Below, in pieces: positions 7,870 through 15,346 of a DNA stretch of 20,702 nt. This DNA comes from a virus. The DNA lies in IMG/VR virus record IMGVR_UViG_3300025889_001165, positions 1-20,702 of that record. One strand, given 5' to 3'. Numbering within the stretch: position 1 is the first letter of the stretch; the number at the start of each line of letters is the position of its first letter. Made by a program: the position numbers and the translations under genes. Under the pieces are notes generated by a model. The model was not told the DNA's origin. It ran no database searches and saw only the letters and a list, made by a program, of their open reading frames with translations.

Positions 7870-10800
7870 TGTCTGATCGTTATCCTGGCGGTTTTATTAA
7901 GGCAGTACCTGACGAGCCTACCGAGTACACGGCTCCTGGTATCTGGACGCTTGAACAAGCGGCTGTTTATAAAAAAGCCGGGAAATGGCCTTTAACGTCT
8001 GACCCCTATTTCAATCAGACAACCCTGCTGCTTCATGGTGATGGCAGCGGTCAAGAGCTTTGTTTCGAGGACAACTCCAGCAACGACTTTCCCATCACGG
8101 TCAATGGCGATGCTTACGGCACACCGTTTAGCCCGTACAACACAAGCTGGTCAAACTATTTTGATGGGAGTGGGGATCTGCTTAGTATCCCTTCTGCGGT
8201 GTCTACTTTTCAGGGGTTAGGCGCAAATGATTTTTCTTATGAGTGTTTTGTTTATCCTCTAAAACAAACTAATACTTATGCTCAAGGATTAATTACTTAT
8301 GGACAGGCTGGTAGTACAGGAACTAGCACTTGTGACTTAGTTATCAATGCAAGCGGATATTTTCAAATAGCCTATGCAACTGGAGCGGCACCAACTTTAG
8401 TATCACCCGCACTTGCCCCTATAAACACATGGACACATATTGTTGTTTGTCGTTCAGGATCAACATTGTCTATGTTTGTAAATGGGACAAGAGTATCAAC
8501 CGCATCGACAAGTGCTACGGTTGGTTCTAGCGGTGATGTGGTTTACATAGGCAATCAATGGTATGCAATTGAGGCGACAAGACAGCTTCAAGGTTACATT
8601 TCAAACGCAAGAGTTCTTATAGGCTCCTCTGCTTACGATGCCACACAAACAACTATTACAGTACCTACATCTGCGCTTACCGCAATTACGGACACAGAAC
8701 TCCTCACCTGCCAATCCAACCGATTTGTTGACAACAGCACTAACAACTTTGCTATCACAGTAAACGGCGACCCCGAGGTCAAATCACTCAGCCCCTTTGC
8801 CGAGACTGACACCACAACAGGGTCGGGGTATTTTGATGGGAATGGAGATTACCTTGCTCTGTCAGGCGATCCAGTTGTTTCGACAAACTTTACGATTGAG
8901 TTTTGGTTTTATATGCCATCTTGGGGCGACCGTGTGTTTTTGTCGCAGGGTGGCGGTGCGGCAAATTTTAATACTACGAACGGTGTTGCTTTCCAGATTT
9001 ACTCCACTTCCCCCACGTTTTATGTCCAATGGTCTAACGGCGCTGGTAGTTTTGCTGAGATAAATACGGCAACGTCTGGGATCGCACTAAACGCATGGCA
9101 CCACGTTGCGATTGGCAATAACGGAACCACCACGCGAGTTTGGGTTGATGGCGTATCTGTTGGAACCAATACCGGCACTCCGACATGGGGCTATCCAACT
9201 ACTCGCTCAACGTACATTGGATACATCAGTTATTCGTCTTCGTATGTTGGGCTTGGTTATATGTCGGATGTACGAATAGTGACATCTGATGTTTATGGTG
9301 CAAATAACTCGACTATCTCAGTCCCAACCTCACCAGCAACCTCAGATGCAAACACAGAGCTGCTCACCTGCCAGTACCGTAACGCAGTACGCAATGTCGG
9401 CTTCATCGACTCCAGCCCCAACAAGTTTTTAATCACTCGTAACGGCAACACAACGCAGGGTACATTTAGCCCGTTCTCAAATGCGGATGGGGAGTGGTCT
9501 GGTTATTTTTCTGGTGGCAGTACAAGTTACATTGAAACAGACGCTACGACTTTGTTTGACCAAAATGCCGCCGCAACATTTCAATGCTGGATTTATCCAA
9601 CGCAATTTCTCACATCCACAAGCGCAGTTCGTAGGATGTACATTTTTGTCAAGGGTGTGATTTATGCTGGCTTGTCCATTCATAGCGATGGGACATTAGG
9701 TTGGTATGGCTATCCTGCTGGTTCAATCATTACGGCATCGCCAAGCGGAACAATCGTCACTAACGAATGGCAACATATCGCCATCATTGTTGACCCAACT
9801 AGTAACTACATCAAACTGTATAAAAACGGTGTTGAGGTAGGTACATCTGCCTATTCTGCCTACGGTACAAATGGTGCGGCACTTCGTATTGGAATAGGCG
9901 ATACAGGTCAAAGCGGTACGGACGCTTTTATTGGTTACATGAGCAATGTCAAAGTAAGTGCTTCTGTTGCTTCATTGGATTACGCCTCACCACCTGTCCC
10001 TTCAACAACATCTGGGGCTGGACTTCTTACGCTACAAGCCAATCGTTTTTATGATGCGTCAGGCAACAGAACTGTTACGCCTTATGCGGCAGTCAGCATC
10101 CAACCCTTCTCACCCTTTGCGCCATCTGCGGCTTATTCTGCGAGTGTGAATGGCGGGAGTGCCTACCTAGATGGTACGGGGGATTATCTGACATTTACAA
10201 AAAACACAACAAGTGGCGCATTTACTTGCGAGTGTTGGTTTTATCGTGGGCCAAATGTTGGCGGCGCACATAATGTTTTTGCGGGTAGTAACATTACATC
10301 TGTTAATGCAGACAACATTCAGTTTATTGTGACTAATAGTGGTGGCATTGGTTTAACAATGGTCGGTGTTGTCATAGGTGCTACTGGTACTGCTGTCACT
10401 CAAAATGCGTGGAGTCATTTAGTTTGGGTGCGTGATGCATCCAATAATGTAGCTACTTTTGTAAATGGTAATAGGATTAGCACAGCAACAACTTCAGCGG
10501 CATTAAATGTAATTTCTGTAGGCTGTTATTACGCAAATTACTCCCCAAATGGATATATAACTGATGCTCGAATTGTTAATGAAGCGGTTTACGATCCGAC
10601 TCTAACAACACTTACGGTGCCTACCGCACCATTGACAGCAGTTTCTAATACCTATTTACTGGCAAACTTCACCAACGCTGGCATATTCGACAACACAGCT
10701 AAAAACGATCTTGAAACAGTCGGCAATGCTCAGGTTGATACCTCGGTGGTCAAGTACGGTCAGGGCAGTATGAAGTTTGATGGGACTGGGGATTATTTGG

Positions 10801-11267
10801 TGCGGCCTTATTCCCAAAACATTGACCTTAATAAAGGTGACTTCACAATAGAAGCGTGGGTATACCCAACTGGAACTAAAGCGTTTTCTACGATTGCTTC
10901 AATGTGGGGGGCCGCAGGTTTTAATTCTTGGATTTTTAATGTTAACAATGGAACCCTTGGATTTGCTTGGAGAACTGAAAACCCATCATCAAATTTTTTA
11001 GAAGCTGGATCAGTTTCATTAAATACATGGAGTCATGTTGCCGCAGTTAGATCAGGTAATACTTTTACCATCTATTTAAATGGCGTTTCTCAAGATAGCG
11101 GCACTTCAAGCGACAATTCTGAGACTACACAATTAACCATTGGCGCTTATGAAAATGGCGCTGCTGGTAATTTCCAAGGCTTCATCGACGACCTCCGTAT
11201 CACAAAGGGCGTGGCCCGTTACACAGCAAACTTCACACCTCCGGGTGGGCCTTTCTTGAATAAGTAA
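7869..11267 (+). CDS. Giant LamG-repeat adhesin, five modules
   Basis: The protein has 1132 residues. The ATG overlaps the previous stop by one base, with GGAG at 7859-7862. Residues 1-42 align without gaps with the start of the 2728 gene, with about 24 of 42 identities by eye, including YPGGFI, GIWTLEQ at 24-30 and WPL at 40-42. The rest is five LamG-type modules starting near 50, 275, 495, 715 and 925. Marks are NYFDGSGD, FTIEFWFY, WxHxAxxR or W.HIVV, VNG or LNGV, and ARI/LRITKG near each module end. No SPRY or DUF7483-like end is present; the protein stops just after the last module (FTPPGGPFLNK). It is likely a receptor-binding or surface adhesin mounted at the same kind of virion site as its paralogue. 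Enzymatic activity is neither visible nor excluded. Confidence 0.88.
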   Translation: MSDRYPGGFIKAVPDEPTEYTAPGIWTLEQAAVYKKAGKWPLTSDPYFNQTTLLLHGDGSGQELCFEDNSSNDFPITVNGDAYGTPFSPYNTSWSNYFDGSGDLLSIPSAVSTFQGLGANDFSYECFVYPLKQTNTYAQGLITYGQAGSTGTSTCDLVINASGYFQIAYATGAAPTLVSPALAPINTWTHIVVCRSGSTLSMFVNGTRVSTASTSATVGSSGDVVYIGNQWYAIEATRQLQGYISNARVLIGSSAYDATQTTITVPTSALTAITDTELLTCQSNRFVDNSTNNFAITVNGDPEVKSLSPFAETDTTTGSGYFDGNGDYLALSGDPVVSTNFTIEFWFYMPSWGDRVFLSQGGGAANFNTTNGVAFQIYSTSPTFYVQWSNGAGSFAEINTATSGIALNAWHHVAIGNNGTTTRVWVDGVSVGTNTGTPTWGYPTTRSTYIGYISYSSSYVGLGYMSDVRIVTSDVYGANNSTISVPTSPATSDANTELLTCQYRNAVRNVGFIDSSPNKFLITRNGNTTQGTFSPFSNADGEWSGYFSGGSTSYIETDATTLFDQNAAATFQCWIYPTQFLTSTSAVRRMYIFVKGVIYAGLSIHSDGTLGWYGYPAGSIITASPSGTIVTNEWQHIAIIVDPTSNYIKLYKNGVEVGTSAYSAYGTNGAALRIGIGDTGQSGTDAFIGYMSNVKVSASVASLDYASPPVPSTTSGAGLLTLQANRFYDASGNRTVTPYAAVSIQPFSPFAPSAAYSASVNGGSAYLDGTGDYLTFTKNTTSGAFTCECWFYRGPNVGGAHNVFAGSNITSVNADNIQFIVTNSGGIGLTMVGVVIGATGTAVTQNAWSHLVWVRDASNNVATFVNGNRISTATTSAALNVISVGCYYANYSPNGYITDARIVNEAVYDPTLTTLTVPTAPLTAVSNTYLLANFTNAGIFDNTAKNDLETVGNAQVDTSVVKYGQGSMKFDGTGDYLVRPYSQNIDLNKGDFTIEAWVYPTGTKAFSTIASMWGAAGFNSWIFNVNNGTLGFAWRTENPSSNFLEAGSVSLNTWSHVAAVRSGNTFTIYLNGVSQDSGTSSDNSETTQLTIGAYENGAAGNFQGFIDDLRITKGVARYTANFTPPGGPFLNK
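8008..11250 (+). repeat. Five-unit LamG module array in the second adhesin
   Basis: Modules begin near 8020, 8695, 9355, 10015 and 10645, a spacing of 630-675 bases. The second linker here and one linker in the first adhesin (near 4240) share the 17-base block ACCTGCCAATCCAACCG. The last module linker shares CAACTTCACCAACGC... and GGCAATGCTCAGGTT with the last LamG linker of the first adhesin (near 4885-4955). Confidence 0.75.
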
Positions 11268-11272
11268 GGTGA

Positions 11273-11767
11273 ATGGACCCAATTACTGCATTAGCAACCA
11301 TCTCAGCAGTATGGGGTGGTATCAAGAAGGCGGTTGCTGTCGGTCGTGAGGTTCAGGACGTATGGAGTCAGTTGTCAAAGTGGGCGCAAGCCGCTGATGT
11401 ACTAGAGCAGGTATCGGACAAGCCTAAGAAACCACCGTTATTTAAGAAGCTCGACTTCAGTAACGACACCAAGCAAGCCTTCGATGCCTACGCTGCCAAG
11501 GTCAAGATGCGGGAGATGGAAGCTGAGATCCGGCACGAGTTTTTGTACGGCGGTCTGTGCCACTTGGGTATGGACGGACTGCGGGAGTTTTATAACATCC
11601 GGCGCAGGATTCGTGAGCAACGGATCAGGGCCATTCAAGACCAGCTTATACGCCGACGGGCCTTCTTTGAGGCTTGCTTTACAGGTGGGTTGATTCTTGC
11701 TGGCTCGGCTGGGGTGATCTCGATTCTATGGATGGCGGTCGAACTTATTAGTATGGGTGGACAGTGA
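11273..11767 (+). CDS. Unrecognised C-terminally anchored membrane protein in the lysis cassette
   Basis: The protein has 164 residues, with ATG after TAAGGTGA. Residues 1-25 form a hydrophobic or amphipathic helix (MDPITALATISAVWGGIKKAV). Residues 26-60 are polar with a KPKKPPLFKK basic-proline stretch. Residues 65-130 are strongly charged and helical with an Arg-rich part (RRRIREQRIR at 110-120). Residues about 131-160 form a single transmembrane segment. Starts of the type MDPITALA...KK are, to my recollection, common in uncharacterised aquatic phage proteins found next to holins. The topology is opposite to a typical Rz inner spanin, whose membrane anchor is N-terminal. A role in lysis timing or membrane disruption is inferred from its TGATG overlap with the holin gene. 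Function is unknown. Confidence 0.7.
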   Translation: MDPITALATISAVWGGIKKAVAVGREVQDVWSQLSKWAQAADVLEQVSDKPKKPPLFKKLDFSNDTKQAFDAYAAKVKMREMEAEIRHEFLYGGLCHLGMDGLREFYNIRRRIREQRIRAIQDQLIRRRAFFEACFTGGLILAGSAGVISILWMAVELISMGGQ

Positions 11768-11769
11768 TG
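11764..11769 (+). promoter_or_regulatory. GTGATG stop/start coupling site
   Basis: The stop TGA (11765-11767) of the membrane protein overlaps the ATG (11767-11769) of the holin. A GTG at 11764 in the holin frame is an alternative start. GGTGGA at 11756-11761 gives better spacing to the ATG. Dual starts two codons or less apart are known to tune some phage holins; here this is only a possibility. Confidence 0.5.
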
Positions 11770-12267
11770 GGTGAGCTTCTTGCAAAACTAGCGCCGACAG
11801 CAGCGGCATTGATCGGTGGCCCCTTGGGGGGTCTGGCTGTTGAGGCTGTGGGTAAAGCGCTTGGGTTATCCAACGCCACGCAAGACAGTATTAAAGAGGT
11901 ACTTACTTCAGGCACCATGACGCCTGAGCAGATTGCTGCGATTAAGCAGGCCGAGATCGACCTCAAAGTGAAAATGAAAGAGCTTGATATTAAGCTCGAA
12001 GAAGTGCAAGCCGCTGACCGTGCCTCGGCTAGAAAGCTTTTAACGGAGTCGGGTTCGTGGGTACCTGCGGCCTTAAGTGTGGTGACTGTTGGCGGGTTCT
12101 TTATCTTGCTTTTAGGCGCTGCAACCGGACACTTTGAGTTAACGGGCGATGACATCATGATGCTTCTTCTTGGTGTGCTGGCCCGTGAAACGGCTTCGGT
12201 GTATCAGTTCTGGCTCGGATCAAGCTCAGGCTCCCGGCAAAAAACAGAAATGATGGGGAAAAAGTGA
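11767..12267 (+). CDS. Holin, 3TM (GTA/phage) type
   Basis: Read from the ATG at 11767 the protein has 166 residues; a GTG one codon upstream would add one. Residues 7-33 are hydrophobic and glycine-rich (LAPTAAALIGGPLGGLAVEA). Residues 50-92 form a charged helix (KQAEIDLKVKMKELDIKLEE). Transmembrane segments lie at about 98-120 and 128-150. The end VYQFWLGSSSGSRQKTE matches the conserved FWxGSSxGS..K tail of the 3TM holin family (Pfam GTA_holin_3TM, named from memory). Holins form inner-membrane holes that release or activate the endolysin. The gene directly precedes the M15 peptidase with a GTGA overlap, which supports the assignment. Confidence 0.82.
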   Translation: MGELLAKLAPTAAALIGGPLGGLAVEAVGKALGLSNATQDSIKEVLTSGTMTPEQIAAIKQAEIDLKVKMKELDIKLEEVQAADRASARKLLTESGSWVPAALSVVTVGGFFILLLGAATGHFELTGDDIMMLLLGVLARETASVYQFWLGSSSGSRQKTEMMGKK

Positions 12268-12728
12268 ACCTCACCAAAAACTTTACTCTGCATGAAATGA
12301 CCAAATCTGAGACGGCTTTGCGCTACGGTATGGCAAATGAGCCTTCTCAAAAAGAAATTGGCAACCTGCAAGTCCTGTGTGAAGAAGTTCTCCAAAAGGT
12401 GCGTGACTACTACGGTATGGGGGTCAAGGTGAACTCGGGCTACAGGCATCCGCTGGTTAATTCAAAGGTGGGTGGATCTCCGACATCAGACCATTGCAAG
12501 GGGTTTGCCGCCGACATCGAGATTCCTGGGGTAGCTAATGCTGAGGTTGCCCAGTGGATAGCAGATAATTGCCAATTCCGCCAATTAATATTAGAATTTT
12601 ATACACCTGGGATTCCCGATTCCGGCTGGGTTCACGTTAGCTACGACCCCAATGATTTAAAAAAGCAGATTCTGACTGCTACAAAGAAAGATGGTAAAAC
12701 CGTTTATCTACCTGGACTTGTAGCCTAA
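12264..12728 (+). CDS. Endolysin: M15-family zinc D-Ala-D-Ala/L,D-type carboxypeptidase or endopeptidase
   Basis: The protein has 154 residues. GTG is the start, overlapping the holin stop by four bases (GTGA), with GGGG about six bases upstream. The family pattern is clear: VNSGYRHP at 56-63, then S75-D-H77...G80-x-A-x-D84 and W122-V-H124. His77, Asp84 and His124 are the expected zinc ligands, and Glu111 in LILEFY is a candidate catalytic or structural acid. This is the Peptidase_M15_3 (PF08291) arrangement. Such phage enzymes cut peptidoglycan stem peptides. There is no signal peptide or wall-binding domain, so export through the holin lesion is expected. The single-domain size suits a phage of a Gram-negative host. 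The next gene starts inside its stop codon (TAATG). Confidence 0.9.
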   Translation: MNLTKNFTLHEMTKSETALRYGMANEPSQKEIGNLQVLCEEVLQKVRDYYGMGVKVNSGYRHPLVNSKVGGSPTSDHCKGFAADIEIPGVANAEVAQWIADNCQFRQLILEFYTPGIPDSGWVHVSYDPNDLKKQILTATKKDGKTVYLPGLVA

Positions 12729-14662
12729 TGCCTTTTCTCAAACTTAATTTCAAACCCGGAATCAACCGCGATCAGACAAACTACTCTGGTGAGGGTGGTT
12801 GGTGGGACTGCGACAAGGTGCGGTTTTTCTCTGGTTTTCCTCAGAAATTAGGCGGTTGGCAGAAAGCAACGACCTTCACATTTAAAGGCGTTTGCCGTCA
12901 AGTCTGGAACTGGATTACTACTTTTTCAGACAATTTTCTTGGTGTCGGTACAGACGTTAAGCTCTATATTGAGGCTGGTGGTGCCTTTTACGACGTTACA
13001 CCCTTAAGAACAACGCTTTCCTCAACCGACACCGACAACTGTATTAGCACCACAAATACCTCAACCACTGTTACTTTTACCGTAGTCGGGCACGGGTGTT
13101 TGTCTGGTGATTACGTTACGATTTCTGGAGTAACAGGCAATCCGGGCAACATACCCAACTCAGAAATTAATACCGAACATGTTGTTACTCGGGTAGACGA
13201 CGACAACTTTACAATTACAGTAACAACCCCTGCCGACACTACGGCTTCTTCGCAGGGCGGCACAGCTATCGACATCAAGTGCCAGATTCACCCAGGCTAC
13301 CCCTCTACACTACTTGGTTACGGTTGGGGTGCTGGGCCATACAGTGGCAACTGGGGCTGGGGTGAGTCTGGATCAACGCCGATTTCATTGCTCCAACGTG
13401 ACTGGTGGATAAGCAACTTCGATAACGATATGGTTGCCAATATCCGTAATGGTCCTATTTATTACTGGGAGCGTGGGTCTTTAACCATACCATCTACGGC
13501 GTTAAATACCCGAGCCATTCTTTTGTCTGATCTATCAGGTGCTAATTCTGTACCGACGATTGCAATGCAGACGCTTGTTTCCCAGAATGATAAGCACCTT
13601 TTGGCCTTTGGTTGCCAGCCTTATGCAGGTCTTGCGACTGACTTTGACCCCTTGCTTATTCGTTGGGCAAGCCAAGATGAACCACAATATTGGAACCCCA
13701 CAGGCACCACGCCGGGTGGGGCCGCAAGTAGCGCAGGATTTTTAAGGGTTTCACGGGGGTCTAAGATTATCAGCGCCATGCCGACTCGACAAGAGATTTT
13801 GACTTGGACGGATACAACTCTTTATTCCTTGCAGTTCTTGGGTACGGCAGACGTATTTGGCCTCCAACAGCTTGCTGATAACATCTCTTTAATTAGCCCA
13901 CGGGCTATGGCAACGGCGAACAATATTACGTACTGGCTTGGTACCGATAAGTTTTATGCCTACACCGGTCAAGTACAAACCCTCCCCTGCACAGTACGCC
14001 AGTATTTGTTTAAAGATATAAATTATGGTCAGGCTGACCAGATTGTCTGCGGCACCAACGAGGGCTTTAACGAGATATGGTGGTTTTACCCCAGTGCCGA
14101 GTCTAACTGGAACAACAGATATGTGGTCTACAACCATCTACAAAACATTTGGTTCTTTGGAACTCTGGACCGCACGGCTTGGCTCGATACGCCTCTAAGG
14201 GATTACCCTAGTGCTTTGTACACCGCAGAGTACAGCTACGAGGATACGCAAACAGGTAATGTGGGTAACGGTAATCTGTATCAGCATGAGATTGGTGTTG
14301 ACGATGACGGGTCTGCGATGAACTCTTATATCCAGTCCCATGACTTTGATTTGGAGCCTAACGGCGATCAGTTTATGCTGACTCGCAGAATTATCCCTGA
14401 TATTAATTACGATCAGTCCACGGCAGCTACACCGACTGTAACTTTGGCAGTCCGACCCCGTAATTTCCCAGGCTCCCAGTACCAAGGCGACCCGTCTGAC
14501 ACACAAAATGTGATTGAAACGTCTACAGATATTTACACAGATCAGGTTTACATTAGGGCACGTGCCCGTCAAATGGCGCTTAAAGTTGCCTCAAATCAGG
14601 TTGGGGTGCAGTGGCAGTTAGGTTCTCCAAGGCTGGATGTTCGACCAGACGGGCGGCGCTAG
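12728..14662 (+). CDS. Large virion protein, candidate tail nozzle/hub
   Basis: The protein has 644 residues and starts at a TAATG overlap. The start reads MPFLKLNFKPGINRDQTNYS, then GGWWDCDKVRFFSGFPQKLGGW, a conserved opening of a structural protein family I know from uncultured aquatic phages. Residues about 100-180 are an inserted Thr-rich beta domain (TVTFTVVGHGCLSGDYVTISG, then HVVTRVDDDNFTITVT), of a kind repeated in phage tail proteins. Residues 196-215 are Trp/Gly-rich (GYGWGAGPYSGNWGWG). The C-terminal half has regular strand-turn repeats (WASQDEPQYWNPT, TWTDTTLYSLQFLG, AYTGQVQTLPC) that would fit a propeller-like body. The overall look is reminiscent of podovirus nozzle proteins such as P22 gp10, but I see no direct sequence match. 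Virion location is likely and the exact role uncertain. Confidence 0.7.
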   Translation: MPFLKLNFKPGINRDQTNYSGEGGWWDCDKVRFFSGFPQKLGGWQKATTFTFKGVCRQVWNWITTFSDNFLGVGTDVKLYIEAGGAFYDVTPLRTTLSSTDTDNCISTTNTSTTVTFTVVGHGCLSGDYVTISGVTGNPGNIPNSEINTEHVVTRVDDDNFTITVTTPADTTASSQGGTAIDIKCQIHPGYPSTLLGYGWGAGPYSGNWGWGESGSTPISLLQRDWWISNFDNDMVANIRNGPIYYWERGSLTIPSTALNTRAILLSDLSGANSVPTIAMQTLVSQNDKHLLAFGCQPYAGLATDFDPLLIRWASQDEPQYWNPTGTTPGGAASSAGFLRVSRGSKIISAMPTRQEILTWTDTTLYSLQFLGTADVFGLQQLADNISLISPRAMATANNITYWLGTDKFYAYTGQVQTLPCTVRQYLFKDINYGQADQIVCGTNEGFNEIWWFYPSAESNWNNRYVVYNHLQNIWFFGTLDRTAWLDTPLRDYPSALYTAEYSYEDTQTGNVGNGNLYQHEIGVDDDGSAMNSYIQSHDFDLEPNGDQFMLTRRIIPDINYDQSTAATPTVTLAVRPRNFPGSQYQGDPSDTQNVIETSTDIYTDQVYIRARARQMALKVASNQVGVQWQLGSPRLDVRPDGRR

Positions 14663-15337
14663 ATGTTAGTTAAAGAATTTACCGCTCCGGCGCTCCCTCT
14701 GCCCGCTCAGAACTATGATTTATTGTCGGAAAGCGATAAAATTAGGACATTCCGCCTGTACTTTAACCTGCTAGACCGGTATTTAAACGATTTAACAACC
14801 ATTATTAATGGTGGTGGGCCTGGTTTGGGGCTTTTGATGCCGCATATTGCAGCTTCAGATTCAACCGATCAGTATGCTACGGCAGACAATACGCCAACGG
14901 CTGCTGTTTGGAACACTCTTAACTCTGGGTATTTTTGGACATTACAGGCTCCGGGTGTAGCTACAGCTCAGGTGGCGGGTGTTTACAAGGTTACTTTCAG
15001 TTTACAATTTGCCAATACAGATAACACAGCGCACGACGCAACGGTCTGGTTAAGAAACAACGGAACAGACATAGCAAACTCGACAACGCAGTTTACGTTA
15101 ATAGCAAGAAAAAGCGCTGGGGTACCGGCATTAAATGTTGGCTATTCTGAAGTTGTGTTTGAGGTGGCTGCTGGTGATGAGATAGAGCTTTATTGGGCTA
15201 CAGAGAAGGCTTACAACCCTGTAGGGCCTGTTAATGGCGTTTATATGTTTGCAGATACAGCACAGACAACACCTTATGCCAGACCTGCTATTCCATCAGC
15301 GATTGGGTCAATTACTTGGGTGTCGGCCCCGACTTAG
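14663..15337 (+). CDS. Small fibre or spike protein with jelly-roll-like C-terminal domain
   Basis: The protein has 224 residues; the ATG directly abuts the preceding TAG, so translational coupling is likely. Residues 1-50 form an adaptor-like segment with PALPLPAQNY and the helix RLYFNLLDRYLNDLTTI. A Gly-rich hinge (NGGGPGLGLL) follows. Residues about 62-224 resemble a C1q/TNF-like jelly roll of the kind found in phage spikes: GVYKVTFSLQFANTDN, ATVWLRNNGTDIANS and VVFEVAAGDEIELYWAT. Such domains usually trimerise and can bind receptors. The N-terminus would attach to the virion and the C-terminus would face outward (inference). Its position after the candidate nozzle gene fits a short tail accessory fibre. 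Confidence 0.72.
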   Translation: MLVKEFTAPALPLPAQNYDLLSESDKIRTFRLYFNLLDRYLNDLTTIINGGGPGLGLLMPHIAASDSTDQYATADNTPTAAVWNTLNSGYFWTLQAPGVATAQVAGVYKVTFSLQFANTDNTAHDATVWLRNNGTDIANSTTQFTLIARKSAGVPALNVGYSEVVFEVAAGDEIELYWATEKAYNPVGPVNGVYMFADTAQTTPYARPAIPSAIGSITWVSAPT

Positions 15338-15346
15338 GACTAAATT

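Noticed and set aside
2728-11267. Diversity-generating retroelement target in the adhesins
   Set aside because: No reverse transcriptase, no template/variable repeat pair differing at adenines and no C-type lectin end was seen. Repeats between modules differ at all bases. A template outside the window cannot be excluded.
11273-11767. Rz-type inner spanin
   Set aside because: The membrane segment is at the C-terminus rather than the N-terminus, and no overlapping small lipoprotein (Rz1-like) frame was recognised.
11764-12158. Minus-strand frame 11748-12158 as a membrane or secreted gene
   Set aside because: It overlaps the whole holin gene, whose family tail and membrane segments are clear, and it has no supporting ribosome site or homology.
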